Below, piece by piece: positions 54,299 to 63,531 of a stretch of DNA of 64,000 bases (position 1 is its first letter; every line of letters starts with the position of its first letter). The stretch comes from Moorena producens 3L (GTDB lineage Bacteria > Cyanobacteriota > Cyanobacteriia > Cyanobacteriales > Coleofasciculaceae), in contig NZ_GL890940.1 of the NCBI RefSeq assembly GCF_000211815.1, positions 120,540-184,539 of the forward strand, written 5' to 3'. A program made the position numbers and the translations under genes. The notes beneath the pieces were generated by a model, which worked only from the letters and a program-made list of their open reading frames with translations, was not told the DNA's origin and searched no databases.

Positions 54299-54476
54299 TA
54301 TCAACTCATGTCAGACAACGGCTGATCAATCAAGATAGTCAGTCATTGTAACTGTTTAAAGTATGGGAACTTGACTTGAACTGATGTAGAGTAGGTTTTT
54401 GGGATTAGGGCTTTATCAAGAGCTGATAGCTGGCAAGGGTAGCTTTTCAAGTAGCCCGTTAGCCCTAGGCTGAATC
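54299..54476. repeat. 178-bp direct repeat, copy 2
   Basis: Second copy, 320 bp after the first. The 142 bp between copies hold ATTACATTGCTGTAGTTGAG and GAGGTTTTGACAGTACCC. The remaining sequence to 55049 is repeats (GGGAGTC array at 54709-54746, a GATGCAGC palindrome at 54778, and CAGCGGTCAGC units), without a gene. Confidence 0.8.
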
Positions 54477-54708
54477 CTTGGGCTCAATCTTAGTGAGAGC
54501 TTGCTCTGACTGACTGCAGAGACCATGCTCAACTAAATAATCGAAAATCTGATCAGAGTTCAACAGCATCATAAGTCATAAAGGTGTGAACACCCTTTCA
54601 AAAAAAACTAGGTAGGTCGAGTCGGCACAATTAACTTGTTCCGCTATTGACTTATCAGACCGAATTCGGGAACTTATGCGAAACTTAACAAAAGTTAACG
54701 ATATCTTC

Positions 54709-54746
54709 GGGAGTCGGGAGTCGGGAGTCGGGAGTCGGGAGTCGGG
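54709..54746. repeat. GGGAGTC heptamer tandem repeat
   Basis: Five units of TCGGGAG in a row. Same 7-bp length as the GGGAGTA arrays at 30488 and 63036. Confidence 0.7.
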
Positions 54747-55049
54747 AAAAATAGAGGTGCGGGTAGCACGTTGGTAGCGATGCAGCGCCCTTGATGAAGG
54801 GATTTCTGCCAAGACCTGGCTGCATCGCCTTTAGCTTTGTGGTAAGCATTCAGGGGTCAGCCATCAGCGGTCAGCGGTCAGCCTTGGCCATTGGCGAATG
54901 GCTAACGGGAATTGAGGTGCTTATTTTATTCAAAAGCTGTTCGCACCTCAATTCCGGTGGCCACAGGCCCAAAGCTGATACGCGACACGCTGATAGCTGA
55001 TAGCTGAATGCTTACGCTATGTGGTCAGTCCCTCACCAACATTTGACTA

Positions 55050-56096
55050 TTACAACAGGACTGTAACCCCAAGCAGGATGCCAGGAATCACAAAAAAGAC
55101 GCCAATGATATAGGCAAATGCGATCGCTTTTCCTTCACTAGCCACAGCAGCGAGGGTTTCTGCACTGACAATTGGCAAGCGACAGAGGAAGGGAATGCCA
55201 TAGATGATAACCACCCCAAGCACGTTGTAGAGCAAGTGAACCATGGCAATTTCTAGGGCAGGAACCGCTTCCGCGCCAGAAACAGCGGTCGCTGCTAGCA
55301 AGGCAGTAATACAAGTGCCGATGTTGGCACCGAGGGTGAAGGGATAGATTTGCGCTAGGCCAAATAGCCCTGCACCGGCCAAGGGTACCATCAAGCTGGT
55401 GGTAGTGGAGGAAGATTGAACCAGAACTGTCATAAAGGTACCAGCAGCAATACCCGCGATTGGCCCTTTACCAATGGCTGTATGAAGAATATCTTTGGCA
55501 CGACCGACCATTAGGACTTTAAGCAGTTTGCCAATAAAGCTAATGGTCAAGAAAATCATCGCGATTCCTAAAATAATCAAAGCAATACCGTCAAAGGGCG
55601 CTGGTAAAATGTGAGTTATTGTTTTAAACAAACCCACCACTGGCTTAGTAGCAGCCTTGACAAAGTTCAAATCCTTGACACTTAGAGAACCGCCTCCTAC
55701 CAAATTTTGAGCTAAGAAATAGGCAATCTTCTCTAGGGGATGAAAGATAATCTCAACGGGCAGAAAAATGACTACACTAAGTAAGTTAAAAAAGTCATGG
55801 ATTGTAGCCGCAGCAAAGGCTCGCTTAAATTCGGTTTTATCCCCAATATGACCTAAACTCACTAAGGTATTGGTAATACTGGTACCGATATTTGCCCCCA
55901 TCACCATTGGTACAGCAGTGGTTACCGGTAAGCCTCCAGCCACTAAACCAACAATAATTGAGGTTACGGTACTTGATGATTGAATTAATGCTGTGGCAAC
56001 GGTACCAACGATTAGTCCTAAGAAAGGATTAGTGGCAAAGGCAAAGAGTTCTTTAGCTTGTGATCCGGTTGCGGATTTAAAACCCGAACCAATCAT
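55050..56096 (-). CDS. Na+/phosphate cotransporter (NptA/PNaS family), start region abnormal
   Basis: 348 residues with about eight membrane helices and the duplicated QSSS signature: ALIQSSSTVTSIIVGLVAGG (about 38-58) and VLVQSSSTTTSLMVPLAG (about 215-232). It imports phosphate with sodium, or exports it. In the same frame, upstream of the ATG at 56096, the sequence reads IRQWISVILLVYLLIVAVCM, which is the expected first membrane helix, back to a TGA at 56219-56217. No ATG, GTG or TTG occurs there; an ATG at 56220 is in another frame. Either an unusual start (ATT) or a small indel has damaged the N-terminus. Confidence 0.8.
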   Translation of the reverse strand: MIGSGFKSATGSQAKELFAFATNPFLGLIVGTVATALIQSSSTVTSIIVGLVAGGLPVTTAVPMVMGANIGTSITNTLVSLGHIGDKTEFKRAFAAATIHDFFNLLSVVIFLPVEIIFHPLEKIAYFLAQNLVGGGSLSVKDLNFVKAATKPVVGLFKTITHILPAPFDGIALIILGIAMIFLTISFIGKLLKVLMVGRAKDILHTAIGKGPIAGIAAGTFMTVLVQSSSTTTSLMVPLAGAGLFGLAQIYPFTLGANIGTCITALLAATAVSGAEAVPALEIAMVHLLYNVLGVVIIYGIPFLCRLPIVSAETLAAVASEGKAIAFAYIIGVFFVIPGILLGVTVLL

Positions 56097-56522
56097 GCAA
56101 ACTGCTACAATTAGCAGATATACTAATAGTATAACACTAATCCATTGCCGAATATTGTTACCTTGGTTTGACCCTTGGCTTCTTTCTATCGGTTGCTCTG
56201 AAATGTTACTAATAATTCATGTGCTGCTATAGCTTTTCCTAATCCGGTGAGGTACACGCTAGGGGGGTCAATGGTTTGTAACGATTGCTTATAAATAAGC
56301 AATCATTCTTAACACGATTAAGCTGTACCTCACTACCATAGGAAAGCCTGTATACTTGATTCCAGAGCTAACCGTATATCACAAAGTTTAACTTTGAGTT
56401 ATAAATTCGTTATCAAAATAATAAAATTATAGGTAAGCTATCAGCTATCAGCGTGTCGCGTATCAGCTTTAGCAAAGGGAACAGGGAATAGGGAATAGAA
56501 CAGAACAGGGAATAGAAAGTAG

Positions 56523-56647
56523 GGTGGGCAAAATTCTATTATCTAGAATTATCAAAAGAACTAAACGGTTTTTGCCCACCAACAGAAAGGGTGTGCAAAG
56601 TTCTATTATCTAGAATTATCAAAAGAACTAAACGGTCTTTGCCCACC
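56523..56647. repeat. 58-bp palindromic unit in two tandem copies (GGTGGGCAAA...TTTGCCCACC)
   Basis: Copy 1 is 56523-56580 and copy 2 is 56590-56647; each has TTCTATTATCTAGAATTATC and AAAAGAACTAAACGGT between inverted ends. They end 11 bp before the stop of the third CHAT-operon gene and might serve as a terminator. The remainder of the 56220-56522 gap is AT-rich with CAGCTATCAGC units. Confidence 0.7.
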
Positions 56648-56658
56648 CTACAACCTTA

Positions 56659-58137
56659 TCATTTTGATAACCGATGAATAATGCGATACACAATTAACCC
56701 AGGGATCGCACCAAATACAACACCGACCAAAACATGAAATAGCACAAACCAGAACATGTAACTCAAGCAAGACTGGAGTTCAGCTTTAGGGCATTTTTCT
56801 ATCGATACATTCGGGTTTAGTTTGATCAAAATCGCTTCTAGAGGTTTAGCATCGGTTTGGGAAGAAATACCACTAACCCCTAAACCAATACCGACAGAGG
56901 CAATCCAACGTTCTAAACTTTTTTCTCGGGCTTGATCAGCCTTCTCCTTATCTCTCAGGGCTTTTTCCAAAGCGCGATCGCGTTCTGCCTGCTCAATCTC
57001 TACAATGCCTCGGATACTACCAAGCATCTGGTCAAATAGTTGCTGACCGGGTTTAAGATAATTGAGGTTGGTTTGAATCTGACGTTGAAACAGCTTGGTT
57101 CTTTGGTTGAGGAAGTCTGCTAAAAACTCGATATTATCGTCTTCGAGACTAGATTCACGGATTTTTTCCAACCATGTGTCATAGTTGGCGGCATTGGTAG
57201 CGATCGCAGTTTTGTGATCCTCCATGTCTCGCAGATAACCAGCATAGTCAAAGGTCTTGGATGGCATCTCCGTCAGTTTTTGCTTCAGTTGCTCTAGCCG
57301 TGTTTCTCGCTCTGTTGGCAATTCCTTGAAGCCTTCAACCTCTTGTTCCAGTTGCCCATAGAGTCCTCTAGTTTGGCGATAACACCAACGAGATTCATGA
57401 TAAGCAAACAGGATTTTACTGCGACAGCACAATAGATTGAAAAATGACAAAGACGTCTTTTCAATCAGCTTTAAGGTTTCTGGGTGACGGTTTAACCAGA
57501 CCAGAAGGTGACATTGCTCCGTTGGTTTCTCCTTACCATTGTCATAGGCAAAAATTGGGCTACCAAATAACTGCCCAGATGCAGTAAATTGGGGTTTTTG
57601 GTCGGTTCTCTGGAAAAAACCATCCACACAGGCATCGGCTAACTTTCTATCCTCCTCGGGAGTGCCCACTGGTTCGCCATAGAGCACCAAGGTTTGTCCT
57701 AAAGAAGGTTGAATATTGCTGGCTAGGAGGCACCCTTGGGGATTTAACCGACTAAATTGACTGGCTGCAACGGTGACATTTTGGTAGTACAGGGTTAGGT
57801 CAAGGGCATAGGTGTCATGAATTTGTCGGGGATAGACCTCTACTGTTAGGGCAGAGCCTTCTATTTGCAATGGTGGCGTATATGTTAAGCGACCATTCCC
57901 TGGGAGTAAGTCTATGTGATCGCTTGTGATCGCTGTTTGGCTTGCAGGGGATTGTAATTTTTCAGGTAAAGATTTCAGCTCTGGGATAGCTAGGGGTTGG
58001 CTGAGATTAGCACAGTGTTGCCACAACTGATCCGCATCCGGTCGCAACTGTCCCAGTTCTTGGCTTAAGTCTTGCCAGAGATGGAAGGCATAAAGGGTGA
58101 CGCTGGGGTTTTTGATTGGCAAGGCGGTGTCAGTCAT
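56659..58137 (-). CDS. coiled-coil membrane protein of the CHAT operon
   Basis: 492 residues, family not recognised. The N-terminal 240 residues look globular (VTLYAFHLWQDLSQELGQLR; LLPGNGRLTYTPPLQIEGSA). Residues about 270-430 are heptad-rich and charged (IEQAERDRALEKALRDKEKA). A weak hydrophobic segment WIASVGIGLGVSGISS is followed by a clear C-terminal membrane helix pair (YMFWFVLFHVLVGVVFGAIP). Its ATG shares a base with the previous stop codon (TGATG), so it is translationally coupled. Being the membrane member beside a CHAT protease, it may be its target or effector. This is inference. Confidence 0.7.
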   Translation of the reverse strand: MTDTALPIKNPSVTLYAFHLWQDLSQELGQLRPDADQLWQHCANLSQPLAIPELKSLPEKLQSPASQTAITSDHIDLLPGNGRLTYTPPLQIEGSALTVEVYPRQIHDTYALDLTLYYQNVTVAASQFSRLNPQGCLLASNIQPSLGQTLVLYGEPVGTPEEDRKLADACVDGFFQRTDQKPQFTASGQLFGSPIFAYDNGKEKPTEQCHLLVWLNRHPETLKLIEKTSLSFFNLLCCRSKILFAYHESRWCYRQTRGLYGQLEQEVEGFKELPTERETRLEQLKQKLTEMPSKTFDYAGYLRDMEDHKTAIATNAANYDTWLEKIRESSLEDDNIEFLADFLNQRTKLFQRQIQTNLNYLKPGQQLFDQMLGSIRGIVEIEQAERDRALEKALRDKEKADQAREKSLERWIASVGIGLGVSGISSQTDAKPLEAILIKLNPNVSIEKCPKAELQSCLSYMFWFVLFHVLVGVVFGAIPGLIVYRIIHRLSK

Positions 58138-58493
58138 CAGCCTTTGGGAGTGTTGGGTTTTTGGGTTTCTGGGGGATAACTCTTGCGGAGCTCATTAATC
58201 AGGGTTTCCCGTTGGTTTTTTTCGTCTTCAGCTTTAGTTTCATCAGTGGGGAAAGTGCCTCCAGGTCCCTGCTCCACGATTGGTTTGCTAGCAATTAGAG
58301 CCATCAAAGCATTATTAATGTCTGAGTGAGAAATACACCAGCGAGTGATCGCATCGGCTAGCTGTTTAGTATCATTTGGTAATGAGGTAATTAATGCTTC
58401 TAGTTCCCTTTTTTCTGAGTCTTTAAACAACTCAGCTTGGGTGTCCAGCAGTTGTTCAAAAGCAGATATAAATAGATAATTTTCAGCTTTCAT
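58137..58493 (-). CDS. small soluble protein of the CHAT operon
   Basis: 118 residues from the ATG at 58493 (MKAENYLFISAFEQLLDTQA), which lies 11 bp after the CHAT gene stop. An in-frame start 14 codons earlier would overlap that gene. It is helical and acidic in the first 70 residues, then Pro/Glu/Lys-rich and probably disordered (GGTFPTDETKAEDEKNQRET). No known domain is recognised. It could be an adaptor or a protease substrate; only the position supports this. Confidence 0.6.
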   Translation of the reverse strand: MKAENYLFISAFEQLLDTQAELFKDSEKRELEALITSLPNDTKQLADAITRWCISHSDINNALMALIASKPIVEQGPGGTFPTDETKAEDEKNQRETLINELRKSYPPETQKPNTPKG

Positions 58494-58504
58494 AGTCTTA
58501 ACTC

Positions 58505-61500
58505 CTATTGACCAATTGCACAGAATGCCGCCCAATGAAATGGTTGCTTAAAGGGTTTATCGGTAGAATTAAAATTGTGAAACTTAGCCTTAATTATGTA
58601 TTGCTGAACAACAGTCAAAGGTAACTTGTCAATGTACTCCTCTAATTTTTCTTTTGTGATATCCCGCAGCCAAATTTGCGCTTGGTTGAGGGCAACTGCC
58701 AACGATATCATCTTTCGATGATTCTCATAAAATTTAATCATCAACAACGCTGTAGACAACTCGTTCACTCTCCACAGGCTACTAACTACTGCTGGACTAC
58801 CCGCAACTAGGAAACCACTGGGTAAACCAATGTATTCATCGCTGCTATTCTTGAAGTCGATTAATCCTGTTTCGCAAGCTGAGAGGGTGACAAGACGACA
58901 TTGTTCTAATTTCTGTTCTAATTTCAGGGCAAAGACTGCATCTAAGGTGAGGCATTTGTCTAAGTCAATTACTTCACCGTCATCCAAAGGTAGATGTTGT
59001 TCTGGATTGAGTTCAGCCGGTGCAGGGTTGAGGTGGGCATCTGCCAAAATCAGAGCTGATTTACGTGGTTTGTCGTAGTTAAAGTAACCGTGACAGCTAA
59101 AATGGACACAGTGGTAAGTGTTGAGAGGCTTGCTATCTATGGCGGCTTTGGTGGCAGCTTTTTCCACGAGGACTTCTGTATCTGGTGGTGGATTGAAGTA
59201 GCCTTTAATCACTTCTACTCCGATATTAGTGTAAACTAAATCATCAGTGGGGTTTTGAACGGCAAACAGGTGGGTAAAGTTCGGGCGTTTTCTGGTTTTA
59301 GCAAGTTCCAGTAATTGACAGCTAGGGGCATAACTTACCCCTGCTGGAAAGCGATCCATCAGAATTTCAGATTTACCTTCTCCCTGCTGACTGTTGATAG
59401 GTAAAGCATGAAGGGGGAACAAATGTAAATACTGATGGGGGATTAAAATTAAGCGATCGCACTCTGGGGTTATTTGCTGAATGATTTCATCAATGTCCAG
59501 AATTTGCGCCAGGGAATGTAGACGGGTAGTCAGGCGACGTTGCCAATGGGATTTTTTGTTGTAGTAGGCTCTGAGATACCCATTTACCCATTTTTGAAAT
59601 TTTTTGAAGTCTTTCGGATCAGATTCCCAAACGATAGGCTGCTGAGTTTGGTGGGTAAAGATGAAAGTGAGCAGCTTATCCCGTGTAATGTAAAATTCTA
59701 CAATGGCAGTGTGGTCATCTAAATTGTTCTGAAATTTATCAAACTGAAAGCTAGAACCGATACGTAAATATTGGCCTTGTAAATCATTCCGCTGCTGTCG
59801 CAATTCTTGGAGATGTTGTGCTAATACTTTTAGATTTTCAGCTTTGCAATTCTGGATTTGATATTGACCTATGGCTATTTCATCCCTGTATTGTTCTAGT
59901 TGAGTGGCAACATCTACAGGAAAGATGGTTTTTAAGTCACGGCTGAGAATCTTGTCAACTAAATTGCGGGTTTTGCTCCGTTCAACATATTCAATGGCTT
60001 CGGTGATATTAGTTAAGTCTAGGCAAGTTTCTACCATGTTTATATAAGTTCCATTCCATTCTTCTGCGTGTTTAAGTTTTGTCTCATCACCAGAAAGAAT
60101 TTCACTCCGCAAAGAGTCAACTGTTTCTATGACAGATTTAAAGGTGGTGTAAGCTTTTTCGATATTTTCGGCTTTCTCTCCTGTGATTCTTTTACGGTAA
60201 GCATTACCGAGATTATTTTGTGTTGTTGCCCAATCAATAGGAAATGCCTCAAAGGTATAAACTCGAAGAGCCTGTTGGTAACAAGCGATCGCTTCTTCTA
60301 TATTCTGTGATTTCTCACCTTTGATTCTGTCAGCGTAAGCAATACCGAGATTATATTGAGTTATTGCCCAATCAATAGGAAATGCCTCAAAGGTATAAAC
60401 TCGAAGAGCCTGTTGGTAACAAGCGATCGCTTCTTCTATATTCTGTGCTTTCTCACCTGTGATTCGGTAAACGTAAGCAATACCGAGATTATTTTGTGTG
60501 GTTGCCCATTTTTCGGGAAATGCCTCAAAGGTATAAACTCTAAAAGCTTGTTGGTAACAAGCGATCGCTTCTTCTATATTCTGTACTTTCTGACCTTTGA
60601 TTTGGTTACGGTAACCATTACCGAGATTATTTTGTGTCCTTGCCCATTTTTCGGGAAATGCCTCAAAGGTATAAACTCTAAAAGCCTTTTGGTAACAAGC
60701 GATCGCTTCTTCTATATTCTGTACTTTCTGACCTTTGATTTGGTTACGGTAACCATTACCGAGATTATTTTGTGTCCTTGCCCATTTTTCGGGAAATGCC
60801 TCAAAGGTATAAACTCTAAAAGCCTTTTGGTAACAAGCGATCGCTTCTTCTATATTCTGTGCTTTCTCACCTTTGATTCGGTTACGGTAAGCAATACCGA
60901 GATTATATTGTGTCGATGCCCAATCAATAGGAAATGCTTCAAAGGTATAAACTCTAAGAGCCTGTTGGTAACAAGCGATGGCCTCTTCTATATTCTGTGC
61001 TTTCTCACATTTGATTCGGTCACCGTAAGCAATACCGAGATGATTTTGTGTCGTTGCCCAATCAATAGGAAATGCCTCAAAGGTATAAACTCTAAGAGCT
61101 TGTTGGTAACAAGCGATCGCTTCTTCTATATTCTGTGCTTTCTGACCTTTGATTCGGTTACGGTAAGCAATACCAAGATTAGTTTTTGCCATTGCCCAAT
61201 ATTCGGGAAATGCTTCACGGGTGAAAACAGTTAGTGCGATTTCATAGCCAGTGATGGCAATTTCTATATTGCTGGCTTTGTCCCCCAAAGGAAATTGCTG
61301 AATTATACTGCTAAAATTTCCAATAACTGATCCTACATTTTTTGCTTCATCTGCTTCCGCTTCCGCCAGCCTAGTTGTTCCCCAAACCCGCAATTTTTCT
61401 GCTAACTTATCATTAAGTTTGTCTGTATTTGCTGCCAGTAATGGGTAAACTACCTGCGGGTCAACACTACTGTATTCAGTTGCTTGCAGAACCTGCCTGA

Positions 61501-61753
61501 GAAAGTTGAGTTGAGCATCAGATGTGTGGCGATGCACCCCCATCAACTCCCCTACAATATTCATTAAAAAATTAGACTTATCTAAATCGCCCTGGATTCG
61601 CAAATCTTCCGCCACTGCCAGCATTGTCTGCTGCAATCCCGTATCAACCAAATCCCGGTAGCTATTCAAAATATGAGAGACTTCTTGATCATTAGACTCC
61701 GCGAGTAGTTGGTCAATCAACTTTCGATAGGCTTGGAGGCGTTCTTCGTTCAT
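58505..61753 (-). CDS. TPR-CHAT caspase-like protease
   Basis: 1082 residues. An N-terminal helical region (to about 150) is followed by eight TPR-like repeats of 46 residues (about 155-530; unit QNIEEAIACYQQALRVYTFE), then a linker, and the C-terminal CHAT domain (about 690-1082). The dyad is visible: His888 in HFSCHGYF and Cys960 in LSACETGL, so the peptidase should be active. Related TPR-CHAT proteins act as caspase-like proteases in bacterial immunity and death pathways. TPR units 4 and 5 are identical in protein and nearly so in DNA, a recent duplication. First gene of a three-gene operon. Confidence 0.9.
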   Translation of the reverse strand: MNEERLQAYRKLIDQLLAESNDQEVSHILNSYRDLVDTGLQQTMLAVAEDLRIQGDLDKSNFLMNIVGELMGVHRHTSDAQLNFLRQVLQATEYSSVDPQVVYPLLAANTDKLNDKLAEKLRVWGTTRLAEAEADEAKNVGSVIGNFSSIIQQFPLGDKASNIEIAITGYEIALTVFTREAFPEYWAMAKTNLGIAYRNRIKGQKAQNIEEAIACYQQALRVYTFEAFPIDWATTQNHLGIAYGDRIKCEKAQNIEEAIACYQQALRVYTFEAFPIDWASTQYNLGIAYRNRIKGEKAQNIEEAIACYQKAFRVYTFEAFPEKWARTQNNLGNGYRNQIKGQKVQNIEEAIACYQKAFRVYTFEAFPEKWARTQNNLGNGYRNQIKGQKVQNIEEAIACYQQAFRVYTFEAFPEKWATTQNNLGIAYVYRITGEKAQNIEEAIACYQQALRVYTFEAFPIDWAITQYNLGIAYADRIKGEKSQNIEEAIACYQQALRVYTFEAFPIDWATTQNNLGNAYRKRITGEKAENIEKAYTTFKSVIETVDSLRSEILSGDETKLKHAEEWNGTYINMVETCLDLTNITEAIEYVERSKTRNLVDKILSRDLKTIFPVDVATQLEQYRDEIAIGQYQIQNCKAENLKVLAQHLQELRQQRNDLQGQYLRIGSSFQFDKFQNNLDDHTAIVEFYITRDKLLTFIFTHQTQQPIVWESDPKDFKKFQKWVNGYLRAYYNKKSHWQRRLTTRLHSLAQILDIDEIIQQITPECDRLILIPHQYLHLFPLHALPINSQQGEGKSEILMDRFPAGVSYAPSCQLLELAKTRKRPNFTHLFAVQNPTDDLVYTNIGVEVIKGYFNPPPDTEVLVEKAATKAAIDSKPLNTYHCVHFSCHGYFNYDKPRKSALILADAHLNPAPAELNPEQHLPLDDGEVIDLDKCLTLDAVFALKLEQKLEQCRLVTLSACETGLIDFKNSSDEYIGLPSGFLVAGSPAVVSSLWRVNELSTALLMIKFYENHRKMISLAVALNQAQIWLRDITKEKLEEYIDKLPLTVVQQYIIKAKFHNFNSTDKPFKQPFHWAAFCAIGQ
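60582..60857 (-). repeat. two near-identical 138-bp TPR-coding units
   Basis: The units coding for TPR repeats 4 and 5 match base for base over most of their length (CCTTTGATTTGGTTACGGTAA to GCCTTTTGGTAACAAGCGAT). All eight units contain GCGATCGC or a variant of it. The antisense strand stays open through this array for the same reason and is not a gene. Confidence 0.75.
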
Positions 61754-61956
61754 GGGAGTGACAGGTCAGTCAATATACTATTTCTATTTGAGTTGTGAAC
61801 GGAATCTCTTAGGGAAAGCCAAGAGGCAAGAGGCAAGAAGCAAGATTTAATAATTTATAGCATTTATCAATAAATCATGACAATCAATCTTAATTTATCG
61901 TAACACCAAACACTCCTCGGATATCTTGACACTGCTCCGAAGTCCCTACTCCCTAC

Positions 61957-62000
61957 GGTGCGCTTTCCGTAGGCGAATTAAATTCGCCACGGGTCGCACC
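61957..62000. repeat. CGGTGCG...CGCACCG palindromic repeat
   Basis: Member of the GGTGCGACCC family, 6 bp from the stop codon of the M23 peptidase gene. It lies between that gene and the CHAT gene start, where it might act as a terminator. Confidence 0.6.
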
Positions 62001-62005
62001 GCTCC

Positions 62006-63001
62006 CTAAACACTAAGAGACAAAATTTCACCCACTTTATAATCCCAAATATCAGATACCTCAATCTTCAGTTGATAATTAGAATCAAAGTAACTATCGA
62101 TATACTCAGCAGGTATAATTATTTTCGTCTTATACTCACTTACTGTTGGATGATACCCAAAGGGAATACACTCAAAATGAGTTTTATCCCGGTCAAGGTT
62201 ATCCAATTTTTTGGTTTTCGTTGGATCCATTCCCTCCCGGAGAGTTAAATCAACAACGTGAGATTTAACCGCCATTTCCGTACTACGATCAATAATCTTA
62301 ATTTCAACTCGATTAAGCAGAGGTTGCTCCCGGTGTATTGCATATTCCAGCACCACAGGATTTCCTGGTACACAGCTACCAACCTGAGTTAACGATGGTG
62401 AAGCAGCTGGAGCGTGGGGTTGGTAGAGTAGCATTGGGTGAATATGTGGATCGAAGCCCCATTGAGTCACCTGAGGATTTGCTAATTGATATTCTAAAGA
62501 ATTATTAGTACCTATCCTAATCTCAAAATGCAAATGAACCACATTAGTTTCTCCACTTTTTCCCATTTTGCCGATTAACTGACCAGCACTAATCGCTTCT
62601 CCATGTTTTCCTTGTTTCCAATCACTAACAATCGGCAAACTGCTGTCTTTGTCGAGATGACAATACCACGTATAAAAATACTTGACTGTTTTGCCATGGT
62701 AAGTAAACGGTGTCGGAAACTGATGACTGAGCATCACCGTAAAACCAGCACCAGAGTATTCCCGGTATCCCCAAAAAACCCCGTCATAGGCAGCAATAAT
62801 ATCATCATCACCAGCCTGACCATCCATTTCTCCAATATCAATACCACGGTGAAAGTCTGAGGAGACAGAATCGATTTCTGTACGACACATAAACGTCGAT
62901 CCAATATGACGGAAATCTTTACCAGCCACAGGAAATACTGTCTGGTCGTGCAAAGATTTCATTGCTGCCTTAAGAGCATCATAGTTAGGATTGTTGGACA
63001 T
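62006..63001 (-). CDS. M23 family metallopeptidase-like protein
   Basis: 331 residues without an obvious signal peptide. The LytM/M23 pattern is seen: RHIGSTFMCRTEIDSVSSDFHRGIDIGE supplies the first His and Asp, and VVHLHFEIRIG the HxH motif. An AGQLIGKMGKSGET strand lies between. The C-terminal 130 residues are an added beta-rich domain of unknown kind. M23 enzymes cut peptidoglycan cross-bridges. The lack of a leader is unusual; the protein could be exported by another route or released by lysis. It lies just upstream of the CHAT operon but 250 bp apart. Confidence 0.75.
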   Translation of the reverse strand: MSNNPNYDALKAAMKSLHDQTVFPVAGKDFRHIGSTFMCRTEIDSVSSDFHRGIDIGEMDGQAGDDDIIAAYDGVFWGYREYSGAGFTVMLSHQFPTPFTYHGKTVKYFYTWYCHLDKDSSLPIVSDWKQGKHGEAISAGQLIGKMGKSGETNVVHLHFEIRIGTNNSLEYQLANPQVTQWGFDPHIHPMLLYQPHAPAASPSLTQVGSCVPGNPVVLEYAIHREQPLLNRVEIKIIDRSTEMAVKSHVVDLTLREGMDPTKTKKLDNLDRDKTHFECIPFGYHPTVSEYKTKIIIPAEYIDSYFDSNYQLKIEVSDIWDYKVGEILSLSV

Positions 63002-63035
63002 AATTTTAACATTAAATAAGGAACAGGGAACAGGG

Positions 63036-63070
63036 AACAGGGAGTAGGGAGTAGGGAGTAGGGAGTAGGT
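63036..63070. repeat. GGGAGTA heptamer tandem repeat
   Basis: Four to five units just before the M23 gene start, preceded by GGAACAGGGAACAGG units. Confidence 0.7.
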
Positions 63071-63170
63071 AAAAAATCCTGTGTACCTGATTAAATTGTA
63101 AACCGCTGTAGCTGTAAAATTATTAGTAAGTATTCAGCTTAAGCGCTACGCGAACAGCTTTTGAATAAGC

Positions 63171-63340
63171 GATGCAGCAAGGGAACAGGGGGTTTCCCCA
63201 CTCGCTATTGCATCAAGACAACAAGTAACCATTGGTTTAATCTGAGTGAAGTCCCAGCGTCGTTCGCACAGCTTTTTGGCCAAAGCCTGTGCCAAAAAGC
63301 TGTTCGCGTAGCGTGAGCCTTTAGCTGACGGCTGACGGCT
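63171..63340. repeat. GATGCA...TGCATC repeat plus GCTGACGG units
   Basis: GATGCAGCAAGGGAACAGGG with GGTTTCCCCACTCGCTATTG and CATCAAGACAAC, then GTTCGCACAGCTTTTTGGCC inverted at AAAAAGCTGTTCGCG, and three GCTGACG units. No gene in 63002-63531. Confidence 0.6.
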
Positions 63341-63531
63341 GACGGCTGAATGCTTACAATTATTATACCAAAAAAAATGATATTAAAAAATAAAATTATC
63401 TAGCCTATTATCGGTCAAATAACTTTTTTAATTAACCCTAAAACTTCCCAAAAAAACTTTCTTAAAAACCTTGACAAATAATTTTATAATCATTACAATA
63501 ATCAATATAAACCAAGTTGAACTTTTTCACT

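Noticed and set aside
60356..61234. 292-codon open frame on the plus strand opposite the CHAT gene
   Set aside because: It is the antisense of the 138-bp TPR units, whose length is a multiple of three, so any open antisense phase repeats. The translated peptide is a Cys/Phe-rich periodic sequence with no gene-like features.
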